From Streptomyces longispororuber (GTDB taxonomy: Bacteria > Actinomycetota > Actinomycetes > Streptomycetales > Streptomycetaceae): DNA of 34,074 nucleotides. Within the stretch, counting starts at the first letter, position 1. Each line of letters starts with the position of its first letter. Positions 14,551 to 22,688 of the stretch are shown here, one piece after another. The notes beneath the pieces are model-generated. The model was not told where the DNA came from, ran no database searches, and saw only the letters and a program-made list of their open reading frames with translations. The position numbers were made by a program, and so were the translations under genes. The DNA lies in NCBI RefSeq assembly GCF_024448165.1, contig NZ_JAMOLN010000110.1, forward strand, positions 1 to 34,074, written 5' to 3'.

Positions 14551-14931
14551 ATGACCCCCCACGGTGAACCCGCTTCTCCCGTCGTGCTGTACGTATGCGC
14601 CGACCGAGCACCGGGCGCACCCGGTCAAGCCGCGCAGTGCGCGCAGACAGAAGGGCGCGCGTTCGCCCAGGAGCGCGGTCTGACGATCTCCGAGATCGTC
14701 ACCGACACGTACGGAGAGCCCGACCCGGCCGAGCGCCGGGGGTGGCGGCGGGTGCGACAGCTGGTGCAGACGGGCCACATCACCGCGGTACTCGTCCGCT
14801 GGCCCAGCGCGATCGCCCCGGAGTCCGCCCACGAACTCCGCCACCGGGAGACCGCCTGGCTCCACGACCACGGGGTGCGGGTCCGGTACACGTGGGCGCC
14901 GTTGTCGTCCAGGGGCGGCGAGGCCCGGTGA
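14551..14931 (+). CDS. Serine-recombinase-like N-terminal domain protein, catalytically degenerate
   Basis: A 126-residue protein resembling the resolvase/invertase catalytic domain. VVLYVCADRAPGAPGQAAQC corresponds to the first strand and helix, where active enzymes read Y-x-R-x-S...Q; here the catalytic Ser and the first Arg are missing. Later parts fit better: FAQERGLTISEIVTDTYGEP, GWRRVRQLVQTGHITAVLVR and ETAWLHDHGVRVRYTW (family: L..L...G...V.V....R and ...L...GV.L). There is no DNA-binding C-terminal domain. AAGG lies six bases before the ATG. Such short proteins recur in Streptomyces as orphan relics or regulators; it is unlikely to recombine DNA. It lies 26 bases before the restriction-enzyme relic on the same strand. 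Confidence 0.65.
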   Translation: MTPHGEPASPVVLYVCADRAPGAPGQAAQCAQTEGRAFAQERGLTISEIVTDTYGEPDPAERRGWRRVRQLVQTGHITAVLVRWPSAIAPESAHELRHRETAWLHDHGVRVRYTWAPLSSRGGEAR

Positions 14932-14957
14932 TCCCGTCGCTATGAAAACCGGCCACG

Positions 14958-15171
14958 GACTGGCTCGAGCGCACCGCGAAGCTGCGGCAGTGGACCCGGA
15001 GCGGGACGCGCGCCGCACAAGCCGTGGCTGCCCCTGTACGCCCTCGGCCGGTTCCAGGAGGATGCCGACGGCGAGCTGTCGTTCAGCGCGCTGAAGGGTG
15101 ACCTCCAGCGATTGCTGACCGAGTACGGTCCGCCGCACAGGACGACCCCCGCCTGTCCCTTCCACCAGCTT
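14958..15171 (+). pseudogene. Frameshifted relic of an HNH restriction endonuclease N-terminal domain (ScoMcrA-like)
   Basis: Two frames must be joined. From 14958 one frame reads DWLERTAKLRQWTRSGTRA; from 15013 the next frame continues with PHKPWLPLYALGRFQEDADG, ELSFSALKGDLQRLLTEYGP and PHRTTPACPFHQL. This is the N-terminal region of actinobacterial HNH endonucleases of the ScoMcrA type, whose domain binds phosphorothioated or otherwise modified DNA (typical: PHKPLLLL.ALGR, ...LL.EYGPP). After 15171 the homology stops and the C-terminal HNH nuclease is absent. The single-base slip near 15003-15012, a Leu-to-Trp change in the core and the lost C-terminus mark it as decayed. From 15164 another frame runs to a TAG at 15269 but I do not recognise it. 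The assignment rests on remembered family patterns. Confidence 0.65.
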
Positions 15172-15267
15172 CGTCAGCCACAGCGCGGCAGCCCGCGCGC
15201 AGGTCACCGCCCTCGCGGACCGTCCGCTCACCGGTCCCGAGCCGGGCGCCCGCCGCGTCGCTGACTC

Positions 15268-16467
15268 CTAGTGGCGGTCCTGGCAGAGCGCCGTCTCGAT
15301 CGCGGCCTTCATGTCGTCGTCCTGCGCGTCCGTACCGCCCGGGTCGACGGTCGCCATCACCGTGGCCTGCCTGCTGCCGTCGGCCGTGACACCGCCGGCC
15401 GTCTGGAAGCCGAAGACGTCGCCGCCGTGGCCCCAGTACCGGCCGCCGCAGGGCAGCTTGTTGCTCTCCAGGCCGAGGCCGTACCGCCGGCCCTTGTCGC
15501 CGGTGCGCTCGGTCGTCATCATCTGCCGCAGTTCGGCCGGGTACAGCAACTCGCCGCCGACGAGGGCGTCCAGGAAGTGGTTGAGGTCCCCCGCGCTGGA
15601 GATCATCTCGCCGGAGGCTCCGGCGACGGACGGGTTGAACTCGGTGAGGTCCAGGAGCGGGGCGTCCTTGCCGGGGCGCACGTATCCGCGCGGGTGCGTG
15701 CCCTCGATCACCGGGTCGTCGCCGGGCACGGACGTCTGGCTCAGGCTCAGCGGCTCGATGATGCGTCGGCGGATCTCGTCGCCGTAGGGATGCCCGGTGA
15801 CCTTCTCGATGAGCATGCCGACCAGCAGGTAGTCGGTGTTGGAGTAGTCCCAGCCCTTGCCGGGCTCGAACGTGCGGGGCGCGGCCAGTGCGAGGTTCAC
15901 CAGGTCGCGGGGGTCGTGGTGGGCGAACGGGTCCTTGAGGATCTCCGCCGGGGAGAGCAGGTCAAGGTAGTCGGGCAGGCCGCTGGTGTGCTGGAGCAGC
16001 TGCCGGACGGTGATCTTCCCGTCCTTGTTGCCTTCGCCGTCGCGCATGAGGTCGGGCAGGTAGCGCGCCACGGGTGCGTCCAGGACGACGCGCCGTTCCC
16101 GCACCAGCTGGAGCACGACCGTGGCCACGAACGGCTTGGTCATGCTGCCGATCCGGAACCTGCTGTCGCGGGCCACCGGGGCCTGGCTCTTCACGTCCGC
16201 GACACCACTGGTGAGCACCGTGCTGCCGCCGTGCCGGTCCCCCGTCTCGAGGAGCGCTCCGGGCGCCCCGTCGACCGTCGTCAACCGGTCCATGATCGCC
16301 TGCAGTTGGGCATGGTCGCCAGTGGTGGCGGAACGCGCCGAGGCCGACCGGTCCGTGGTCGCCGCGCTCGCGACGCCGCCCGGCAGCGCACCCGCCACGA
16401 CGCCGACCGCCACGGCCACCGTGAGTGCCCCGCCCATGGTCCGCCTGGTCCCCTTGTACTTGCTCAC
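15268..16467 (-). CDS. Secreted serine hydrolase (beta-lactamase class C / D-Ala-D-Ala carboxypeptidase family)
   Basis: A 399-residue exported member of peptidase family S12. The signal peptide runs KYKGTRRTMGGALTVAVAVG with cleavage near VASAA (about residue 36). Catalytic motifs are intact: SMTK (Ser-x-x-Lys) in FRIGSMTKPFVATVVLQL, the Tyr-Ser-Asn motif in WDYSNTDYLLVGMLIE, and HGG (in place of KTG) in RYWGHGGDVFGFQT. VRQLLQHTSGLPDYL and MISSAGDLNHFLDAL are further family blocks. Likely a D,D-carboxypeptidase or esterase acting outside the membrane; a true beta-lactamase function is not implied. GTG start at 16467 with AAGGAG six bases upstream. The 240 bases upstream to the next gene hold no supported feature. 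Confidence 0.93.
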   Translation of the reverse strand: MSKYKGTRRTMGGALTVAVAVGVVAGALPGGVASAATTDRSASARSATTGDHAQLQAIMDRLTTVDGAPGALLETGDRHGGSTVLTSGVADVKSQAPVARDSRFRIGSMTKPFVATVVLQLVRERRVVLDAPVARYLPDLMRDGEGNKDGKITVRQLLQHTSGLPDYLDLLSPAEILKDPFAHHDPRDLVNLALAAPRTFEPGKGWDYSNTDYLLVGMLIEKVTGHPYGDEIRRRIIEPLSLSQTSVPGDDPVIEGTHPRGYVRPGKDAPLLDLTEFNPSVAGASGEMISSAGDLNHFLDALVGGELLYPAELRQMMTTERTGDKGRRYGLGLESNKLPCGGRYWGHGGDVFGFQTAGGVTADGSRQATVMATVDPGGTDAQDDDMKAAIETALCQDRH

Positions 16468-16706
16468 GTGATGCTCCTTCGCAGCTGCCAGGACCACCGC
16501 GGCATGCGGAGACCCGATACGGGGGCCGTGCGCATCCCCGCCCTGTGCCTGCGGTTCAGCATGTCCGAGCGGGAGGGGCGCTGCGATGGGGTGATCAACC
16601 GGACCGGCGGTGGGGATATCCCCCGGGACGACCCTCTGGTGCGGCCCGGCGGCGGAGCCGGTCTGCGTGCGTCGACCATGGCACCGTGGCGCCGTGGTCC
16701 CGGCGC

Positions 16707-17204
16707 TCACTTCGGGAGCGTGGAGGTGTCCGCGACGGTGGCGAGCAGCTCGTAGGGAAACTCCCGGTCGACCTGACCGATCGTCAGCCCGAGCCAGCGA
16801 CCGGCCGACGGCACCTGCCACAGCTGCAGGCTCCCGGCCACCATGCACAGGGACGCCAGCGGCTCGGGCGGCTCCTCGGTGTCCTGGCAGTCCGGATCGT
16901 CCAGCCCGAGAAGGGGCCACAGATCGACCTCCGTCGGACCACCCCAACGCCCGGCCAGCACCGCCACCAGCGCGCCGAGGTCAGCCTCCATCTCCTCCTC
17001 GGCCGCCGTGAACACCTCCGGACCAGGAGGGTTCCAGAAGTCCCGGCTCTGCCGGAGCACGGCGACGTGGTACCCGGGCCCGCCCCATCCGCGCCACGTC
17101 TCCGACCGGCCCGGCCGATCGGGGAACGGCTGGGCGATCAAGGCATCGATGACCGACAGCTGCTCCTCGGTGGACACTGCGGATCGGGGCCGGCTGCTCG
17201 ACAT
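16707..17204 (-). CDS. Conserved hypothetical protein
   Basis: A 165-residue soluble protein, rich in Trp, Glu, Leu and Pro, with no recognised domain. Visible features: WRGWGGPGYHVAVLRQSRDF near residue 38, an acidic helix FTAAEEEMEADLGALVAVLA, and the stretch EVDLWPLLGLDDPDCQDTEE; the C-terminal half (SLQLWQVPSAGRWLGLTIGQ) looks like a beta-strand pair. Composition and codon use match the neighbours, and similar proteins are common as lone genes in Streptomyces. The ATG at 17204 is chosen because a -10-like TACACT ends six bases before it without a ribosome site, pointing to a leaderless mRNA. It diverges from the GyrB-like gene across 53 bases, so the two may share regulation. No function is offered. 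Confidence 0.78.
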   Translation of the reverse strand: MSSSRPRSAVSTEEQLSVIDALIAQPFPDRPGRSETWRGWGGPGYHVAVLRQSRDFWNPPGPEVFTAAEEEMEADLGALVAVLAGRWGGPTEVDLWPLLGLDDPDCQDTEEPPEPLASLCMVAGSLQLWQVPSAGRWLGLTIGQVDREFPYELLATVADTSTLPK

Positions 17205-17257
17205 GGCCGAAGTGTAGGGCCGCCCCGGCGGGCCCTGCCCCTGCGCATACTTCCCTG

Positions 17258-17887
17258 ATGGAGACACCAAGGACTTCCTGGCGGAACACGACACACGACT
17301 GGGCCGCCACCGTGGACCACGACCACCTTGAGCACGTTCGCCGGAACCCCTCCTCGTTCGCCCCCGGCGGCCTGCGGCACCTGGTCCTCGAAGTCCTCGC
17401 CTACGTGGCGGACGAGGCCGACTGCGGCAGCGGCGGGCACTGCCGCGTCACCCTCGGCGCCGACGGGTCCGTGACCGTCGCCGACGACGGGCGCGGCACC
17501 GACACACGCGTCGACGAACAGGGCGAGGTCGTGAAGAAGCCAGTGATGGCGACGAAGGACCTCCGCTTCTTCGACGACCCCGCCGCCCCGCCGCTGCCCG
17601 ACGGTCACCCGCGCCGGGGCATGTCCGTCGTCGCCGCCCTGAGTACGTGGCTCATCCACACCAACCGCCGCCACAACGGCTCGTGGCAGCAGCGATACGA
17701 ACTCGGCGTGCCCACCAGCGGACTGGAGCCGGTCGCCGACGACGGGACCACCGGAACCGTCGTGCACTTCCTGCCCGGCCCGCCCCTGCGCTCGGCTCAC
17801 GCGCTCGCCTCCGACGACCTCCACCGGATCGTGGCCGCTTGGCCGCAGGTGCACGTCGAGGTCGACGATCGCCGAGCCGCCGGGTGA
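17258..17887 (+). CDS. Stand-alone GyrB-like GHKL ATPase domain protein
   Basis: A 209-residue protein that covers only the N-terminal ATP-binding domain of a type II topoisomerase B subunit. Order of motifs: VRRNPSSFAPGGLRHLVLEV (GyrB: RKRPGMYIG...HL.YEV), VTVADDGRGTDT (Bergerat motif II, DxGxG-like), DGHPRRGMSVVAALSTWLIH (motif III, G..G...V.ALS), RYELGVPTSGLEPV, and DGTTGTVVHFLPGP (motif IV). The catalytic Glu is kept, but the Mg-binding Asn of the DN pair is replaced: LEVLAYVADEA against EVVDNSIDEA. The transducer, TOPRIM and C-terminal parts are absent. It may bind ATP without supercoiling DNA. A -10-like CATACT lies six bases before the ATG, suggesting a leaderless transcript. Confidence 0.82.
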   Translation: METPRTSWRNTTHDWAATVDHDHLEHVRRNPSSFAPGGLRHLVLEVLAYVADEADCGSGGHCRVTLGADGSVTVADDGRGTDTRVDEQGEVVKKPVMATKDLRFFDDPAAPPLPDGHPRRGMSVVAALSTWLIHTNRRHNGSWQQRYELGVPTSGLEPVADDGTTGTVVHFLPGPPLRSAHALASDDLHRIVAAWPQVHVEVDDRRAAG

Positions 17888-17917
17888 GCCGAGCTCAGGG
17901 GGCGATGCTTCATCCGG

Positions 17918-19633
17918 TCAGGTCGTCGTGAACGGCAGGACCAGACGGGAGGGGTGCGCTGCGTCGCGGTAGATCCGGTGCGTCACCGGGCGGCCGACCG
18001 GCAGGTGGAAGGCGTCGGGCGGCAGCAGGGCGTTGTGGGCGTCGGCGAGGGGCTCGTTGTTGGAGAGTTCCACGACCAGGCGGTGGCCCTGCCGGAAGGT
18101 GGCGGCGAACGGATAGAGCCGCAGCACGTACTCCTCGATCTTTCCCGGTTCCACCGGCACGGACCGGGTGTGCGGGTGGTGGGGGTCGCCCTCGGTGGTG
18201 CGCTCCTCGTCGAGTTCGCGGTGCGACGCCTTGAGGTACCCCGTGGTGATCAACTGCCGTGCGCCACCCGGGCTTTCGTCCCACAGCCGCAGGATGAAGT
18301 TGGTGTCGGGCTGGTCGATCTCGGCGAACAGGTGCGCCGCACCCGTGCCGATGAGTTCGGCGGGTTCCTCGAACGGCTCGGTGCTCCAGGTCAGCACCTC
18401 CACCTTGTCGGTGACGGTGAGCGGTGCCTGGTAGAAGCCGTCGGGGGCAGCGTGCTCGGCGCCCATCGACTCGGGCTCGAAGGAGAGCTTGTGGCGCGGG
18501 CGCAGGTGGAGCGCCTTGTGTTCGGTCTCCTTGGGCGGCCACTGCGCGGCGGTGACCACGTCGCGCGAGCCCTCGACGAAGACGCTGACGGCCGGCTCGT
18601 CCATGACGCCGTTGTCGATGCCCTTCAGCCAGTACTCGTACCAGCGGAACATCTTGTCGTGCTCCTCGATCCAGGGGCGCGACTGCATCGGCGGGTACGA
18701 GCCGATGTCCAGCTTCTTGGGTCCCTTGAGGGCGTTGAAGAGCTCGATGTGGCCGTCCACCGTCCAGCCGCGGCCCTGGTCGATCTGGAGATACACCGGT
18801 ATGTCGATGTTCTGGGCCAGATTGACCGGGTTGCGTTCCTCGTACCAGTCGCCGTCGAGGGGGTTCATCACGATGTCGAACCAGAACTCGCGGTTCTTCG
18901 GGTACTTGAGGACGTGCACGAGGTTCGGCCAGGCGGCCACGTCGGGGTCGGCCAGGCGTTCGTCGACGAGCTTCTTCAGCTCCTGCGGTGAATACACCTC
19001 CTGCATCCGCGACTTGACGTCGGTGTGCGCGATGCCGGAGTCGCCGCCGCGGCCCTCGCGTGCCGCGCGGGGCATGAACCACATGACGCCGCCGTGGTAC
19101 GTCGTCTCGTAGAAGTCGAAGTGGCCGCCGCTCACGAAGATCGCCTTGAGGTGCGGGGGCCGCTCGGCGGCGGCGAGGACCTGCATCGAGCCGAAGTACG
19201 AGATGCCGATCATGCCGACGTTGCCGTCGCACCAGGGCTGGGCGGCGACCCATTCGACGACGTCGTACAGGTCCTGACCCTGTGGGACGCCGCCGAAGTT
19301 GTAGTTGCCGATCATGACGCCGCCGGAGTCGCCGGTGCCGCGCACGTCACCGATGACGTGGACGTAGCCCTCCTTGACGACGCGCGCGATGTCGCCCGCC
19401 TCGATGCAGCCGTCCCACATGGGGCTCGGCCGGCGCTGCGGCGGTGTGGTGAGGGCGAGGGCCTGGAGCTCCTTGCCGTAGGCACTCATCGCGATGAGTG
19501 CGGGGCGGGGGGTGTCGTCCGCGGCGTGGTAGGCGTCGGCGGCGAGTTCCACGCCGTCGCGCAGGGGGACCCGCAGGTCCTTGCGGACGGCGATGGTCTG
19601 CTCGCCCGCCCGCAGCGTCTGGATGTCGGTCAT
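17918..19633 (-). CDS. CocE/NonD-family hydrolase (X-Pro dipeptidyl-peptidase S15 fold)
   Basis: A 571-residue alpha/beta hydrolase of the CocE/NonD type, enzymes that cleave esters or amides such as cocaine or nonactin. Residues 1-35 give the N-terminal strands with VPLRDGVELAADAY, the family start. VHVIGDVRGTGDSGG near 92-105 is the oxyanion/Asp region, and GMIGISYFGSM holds the nucleophile Ser145 in a GxSYxG elbow. A helical cap and then, from about residue 350, the C-terminal jelly-roll domain (LIGTGAAHLFAEIDQPDTNF, GHRLVVELSNNEP) complete the normal layout. The ATG at 19633 has GGAG nine bases upstream and lies 17 bases after the metallo-hydrolase stop, so it is the last gene of the six-gene leftward unit. 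It probably hydrolyses an ester in the pathway encoded there. Confidence 0.92.
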   Translation of the reverse strand: MTDIQTLRAGEQTIAVRKDLRVPLRDGVELAADAYHAADDTPRPALIAMSAYGKELQALALTTPPQRRPSPMWDGCIEAGDIARVVKEGYVHVIGDVRGTGDSGGVMIGNYNFGGVPQGQDLYDVVEWVAAQPWCDGNVGMIGISYFGSMQVLAAAERPPHLKAIFVSGGHFDFYETTYHGGVMWFMPRAAREGRGGDSGIAHTDVKSRMQEVYSPQELKKLVDERLADPDVAAWPNLVHVLKYPKNREFWFDIVMNPLDGDWYEERNPVNLAQNIDIPVYLQIDQGRGWTVDGHIELFNALKGPKKLDIGSYPPMQSRPWIEEHDKMFRWYEYWLKGIDNGVMDEPAVSVFVEGSRDVVTAAQWPPKETEHKALHLRPRHKLSFEPESMGAEHAAPDGFYQAPLTVTDKVEVLTWSTEPFEEPAELIGTGAAHLFAEIDQPDTNFILRLWDESPGGARQLITTGYLKASHRELDEERTTEGDPHHPHTRSVPVEPGKIEEYVLRLYPFAATFRQGHRLVVELSNNEPLADAHNALLPPDAFHLPVGRPVTHRIYRDAAHPSRLVLPFTTT

Positions 19634-19650
19634 GGTGCGCTGCTCCTGTG

Positions 19651-20607
19651 TCACGCGTTCCGGTCGGACTGCTCGCGGTAGCCGTGCATCGACGTGAAGA
19701 ACGGCGAGGGTTCGAGGGTGGGGTCGCCCGTGTAGCCGACCGCGTCGGCGACGGCGGCGAACGGGGAGTACGGCGAGTCCGTCTCCCGGTGGCCCGCCGC
19801 CAGGCAGGTGCGGGCGGCCGCGGCGACCCGTTCCTCGGCGGCGAGGCTCTGGGTGAGGGCCTCGTGGGCCTGGGCGGCGTCGAGTTCGACGCCGTAGGGG
19901 GTGCCGTCCGCGCGGCGGTACGGGTGCCCGAGGTAGAGGTGGTGCGGGCGGATCTCGTCGCGCAGGCGGACCAGGCTGCTGCGGTACGCGGCCGGGTCCG
20001 TGTAGCCGGGGAAGCCGTTCGCGGCGCCGTGGACCTGGACGGCGTCGCCCACGAAGACGGAGCGCTGTCCTTCCACGGAGTAGGCGACGGAACCGGGGGT
20101 GTGGCCGGGGATCGCGTGGACGGAGACGGTGACGTCGCCGCCGAGCGAGAGGGTCTCGCCGCCCCGGACGAGGACGTGGGGTTCCATCTCGCCGGAGATG
20201 ACGGCCCGCGTCGCGGCGCTCACGTTCGCCTCGCCGTCGGGGTCCGCCAGGTAGCGGCCCCGGCCGGAGAGGTACTCGTCGACGTGGGCGCGCCGGGAGC
20301 GGAGCAGCGGGGCGTCGGCCTCGTGGATGACGACCCGGGCACGCCGCCCCGTGCGCTCCCAGAGGGCGAACGCGCCGCCGATGTGGTCGATGTGACCGTG
20401 CGTCAGCAGGATCCAGCGGACGTCCTCGATGCGGTGGCCGATCGCTTCGAGGGCGGGGGCCATGCCCTTGGCGGGCGACGTGGCGATCCCGGTGTCGACG
20501 ACGGCCGGTTCGGGTGCGTCGATGAAGAAGCTGTACAGGCCGAACCTGCCCCACGGCGAGACGAGGGGATGGACGGCCACGGTCTCGTGCTTCCCGGGAT
20601 GCGTCAT
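19651..20607 (-). CDS. Metallo-beta-lactamase-fold hydrolase
   Basis: A 318-residue protein with all zinc ligands of the metallo-beta-lactamase fold: THGHIDHIGG (His70, His72, Asp74, His75), PGHTPGS (His169), VGDAV (Asp188) and LGHPY (His228). This ligand set belongs to the lactonase, glyoxalase II and arylsulfatase-like members. The C-terminal extension of about 80 residues, ending FFTSMHGYREQSDRNA, is not part of the metal site. It starts at ATG 20607, overlapping the esterase stop by four bases, and precedes the CocE gene by 17 bases. In this setting a lactone or thioester hydrolase step is a reasonable guess, but the substrate is unknown. Confidence 0.9.
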   Translation of the reverse strand: MTHPGKHETVAVHPLVSPWGRFGLYSFFIDAPEPAVVDTGIATSPAKGMAPALEAIGHRIEDVRWILLTHGHIDHIGGAFALWERTGRRARVVIHEADAPLLRSRRAHVDEYLSGRGRYLADPDGEANVSAATRAVISGEMEPHVLVRGGETLSLGGDVTVSVHAIPGHTPGSVAYSVEGQRSVFVGDAVQVHGAANGFPGYTDPAAYRSSLVRLRDEIRPHHLYLGHPYRRADGTPYGVELDAAQAHEALTQSLAAEERVAAAARTCLAAGHRETDSPYSPFAAVADAVGYTGDPTLEPSPFFTSMHGYREQSDRNA

Positions 20608-21557
20608 GGGGTGCGCCCCTCCCCCTCGCGCCGCGTCCGGCCGGCGATGAACTCGGCCGTCTGCGCGAACACTTGGTGGAACTCGGGGATCCAGGAGAAG
20701 TGCTGGACGAAGCCGTGGCCCGCGCCCACGTACCGGCTGACCGTCGTCTCGACGCCGGCCGCGCCCAGGCGCCGCCCGTACTCCTCGCCCTCGTCGCGCA
20801 GCGGGTCGAGTTCGCCGGTGACGACGAGTGCGGGTGGCAGCCCGGTGAGGTCGGCGCGCTTGACGGGCGAGACGAGTGGGTCGGCGGGGTCGGCGCCGCT
20901 GTCGAGGTAGAAGGCGTTGAAGGGCCGCAGTCCGGCGGTCTCCAGGCCGTAGCCCTCGGCGTTCTCGCGCAGTGAGGCGTACCGGTCGACGTCGAAGTCG
21001 AGGTCGAGGGAGGGGTAGTAGAGGATCTGGTGGGTGATGCGGTCGAAGCCGTCGTCGTGGGCGCGGGCGGCGACGGCGGCGGCGAAGGTGCCGCCGGAGC
21101 TGTCGCCCGCGACGGCGAGGGTCGTGCCGTCCCAGCCGAGCGTCGCCCCGTGCTCGGCTGCCCAGCGCACGACCGCGTAGCAGTCGTCGAGTCCGGCCGG
21201 GTAGCGGTGTTCGGGTGCGAGGCGGTAGCCGACGGAGACGACCTTGAGTCCGGTCTCCTTCGCCAGTGCTCGTGCGATGTGGTCGTGGGTCTCCAGGCTG
21301 CCGAGGAAGAAGGCGCCGCCGTGGAAGTAGACGAGGAGGCCGTGTTGTTCGGCATCGTCGGGCGTATAGACGCGGACGGGCACGTCGCCGGACGGTGTCG
21401 GGGCGGTGGTGTCCCGGACCGTGTGGAGCGGCAGCCGGTCGGCGGCGGGGGCGACCTGGGCCTCGTCGGCGGCGCGCATCGCGACCGGGTCGAGGGGGCC
21501 GTGGGGCGGGGCGGGCAGTGCGGCCAGGACCTTGGCGATCTCGGGGTGCAGCGGCAT
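20604..21557 (-). CDS. Alpha/beta hydrolase of the hormone-sensitive-lipase family (family IV esterase)
   Basis: A 317-residue esterase. The HSL-family oxyanion motif is LLVYFHGGAFFLG (His-Gly-Gly at 79-81), the nucleophile elbow is GDSSGG with Ser153, Asp251 sits in TGELDPLRDEG and His281 in GAGHGF. YRLAPEHRYPAGLDDCYAVV is the family block between. An N-terminal cap of about 60 residues is present. Such enzymes cleave short-chain or bulky carboxyl esters in the cytoplasm. It lies five bases after the flavin monooxygenase and overlaps the metallo-hydrolase start by four bases, so all three are co-translated. Along with CocE and the two phosphotriesterase-like proteins it makes this unit unusually rich in hydrolases. 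Confidence 0.93.
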   Translation of the reverse strand: MPLHPEIAKVLAALPAPPHGPLDPVAMRAADEAQVAPAADRLPLHTVRDTTAPTPSGDVPVRVYTPDDAEQHGLLVYFHGGAFFLGSLETHDHIARALAKETGLKVVSVGYRLAPEHRYPAGLDDCYAVVRWAAEHGATLGWDGTTLAVAGDSSGGTFAAAVAARAHDDGFDRITHQILYYPSLDLDFDVDRYASLRENAEGYGLETAGLRPFNAFYLDSGADPADPLVSPVKRADLTGLPPALVVTGELDPLRDEGEEYGRRLGAAGVETTVSRYVGAGHGFVQHFSWIPEFHQVFAQTAEFIAGRTRREGEGRTP

Positions 21558-21562
21558 CGGGG

Positions 21563-22678
21563 CTACTCCTTCGGTGCGGTGGCCGCGGGCTTCTGGCCGG
21601 GGAAGACGTCGTCGATCTCCGCCTCGGTCCAGCCCTGGCGCGAGATGCGCTGCAGCTCGTCGGTGACCGGCTTGCGGGTGGCCTGGTACCGGGCCAGTGC
21701 CGCGGGCAGGGAGGCGGCGTCACGCAGGGCGTCGGCGAGTGCTCCGGCGTCCTCGATCGCGGAGTTGGCGCCCTGGCCCTGGTGGTGGAGCATCGAGTGG
21801 GCGGCGTCGCCGACGAGGACGACCGAGTCGGAGTGCCAAGTGTCGATGGGGTCGATGTCGTAGACCGCGCGGATGTTGACGGTGCTCATGTCGAGATCGC
21901 GCGTGATGCTCACGAGGCGCTCGTCGAAGCCCTCGACGGTCGCCATGAGGTCGTCCTTGGTGACCTCGGGCGCCCACGTCCCGTCCGGGCACAGGGCGGT
22001 GATGTCGAAGGACACCTGACCGCGGTGGCGCAGCGGCAGGAGATAGACCTTGGTGCCGCGGCCGATGTACATGCGCAGGTTGTCGTCGGTGACCATGCCG
22101 TGCGCGGCGTCGGCGGAGATGACGGCGCGGTAGGCGTGCTCGCCGGAGAAGACCGGCTGCGCGGGGCTGAACAGCTGCTCGCGCACGACGGACTTGATGC
22201 CGTCGGCGCCGACGACCAGGTCGGCCGCGACCGTCCGGCCGCCCGCGAAGGTGAGCCGGGAGCGGTCGCCCAGGTCCTGGACGCGCTCCAGCTTGTGGCC
22301 GAGGTGCACCATGCCGTCGGGCAGGACGCCGAGGAGGGCGTCGATGAAGTCGCCGCGGTGGATCAGGTGGGTGCGGGTCTGCCCCTCGGCGGCCGGCCAC
22401 GCCTCCTTCATGATCGGTTCGGCGCCCGCCGTCAGGATCTCGAAGTACTCGCTGGGCGAGCTGACGTCCACGATGGCGTCGAAGGTGCCCCACTGGCGGA
22501 ACCGGTTCATGGTGGCGGGCCGCAGGCCGATGCCGGCGCCGACCTCGCGGATGCGGCTCGCCTGCTCGTAGACGTCGACCTGGGCACCGAGCAGGCTCAG
22601 CGCCTTGGCCGCCGCCGCGCCGCCGTATCCCGCCCCGACGATCGCGATCTTCAGTTTCTTCAGGTCAGAGGAGTGCAT
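21563..22678 (-). CDS. FAD-dependent aromatic-ring hydroxylase-like monooxygenase
   Basis: A 371-residue class A flavoprotein monooxygenase. IAIVGAGYGGAAAAKALSLL (residues 11-30) is the FAD Rossmann motif, DLVVGADGIKSVVREQLF the DG motif, and SVVLVGDAAHSMLHHQGQGA with NSAIEDAGALADAL the GD motif. RPATMNRFRQWGTFDAIVDV resembles the salicylate hydroxylase / 6-hydroxynicotinate 3-monooxygenase (NahG/NicC) group, which hydroxylate, often with decarboxylation, an aromatic or pyridine acid using NAD(P)H and O2. No membrane segment. Start at ATG 22678 with a weak GAGAGA ten bases upstream, ten bases after the phosphotriesterase-like stop. In the pathway it would prepare a ring for opening, but no ring-cleavage enzyme is in the window. 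Confidence 0.9.
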   Translation of the reverse strand: MHSSDLKKLKIAIVGAGYGGAAAAKALSLLGAQVDVYEQASRIREVGAGIGLRPATMNRFRQWGTFDAIVDVSSPSEYFEILTAGAEPIMKEAWPAAEGQTRTHLIHRGDFIDALLGVLPDGMVHLGHKLERVQDLGDRSRLTFAGGRTVAADLVVGADGIKSVVREQLFSPAQPVFSGEHAYRAVISADAAHGMVTDDNLRMYIGRGTKVYLLPLRHRGQVSFDITALCPDGTWAPEVTKDDLMATVEGFDERLVSITRDLDMSTVNIRAVYDIDPIDTWHSDSVVLVGDAAHSMLHHQGQGANSAIEDAGALADALRDAASLPAALARYQATRKPVTDELQRISRQGWTEAEIDDVFPGQKPAATAPKE

Positions 22679-22688
22679 GTGTGTCTCT

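Noticed and set aside
15271..16755. 494-codon frame on the plus strand
   Set aside because: Antisense to the serine hydrolase, which has intact SxxK, YSN and HGG motifs.
19634..21355. Long in-frame extension upstream of the CocE gene (total 1145 codons)
   Set aside because: It overlaps the MBL and HSL esterase genes in another frame, is Arg/Pro/Thr-rich noise, and the CocE family start with a ribosome site is at 19633.
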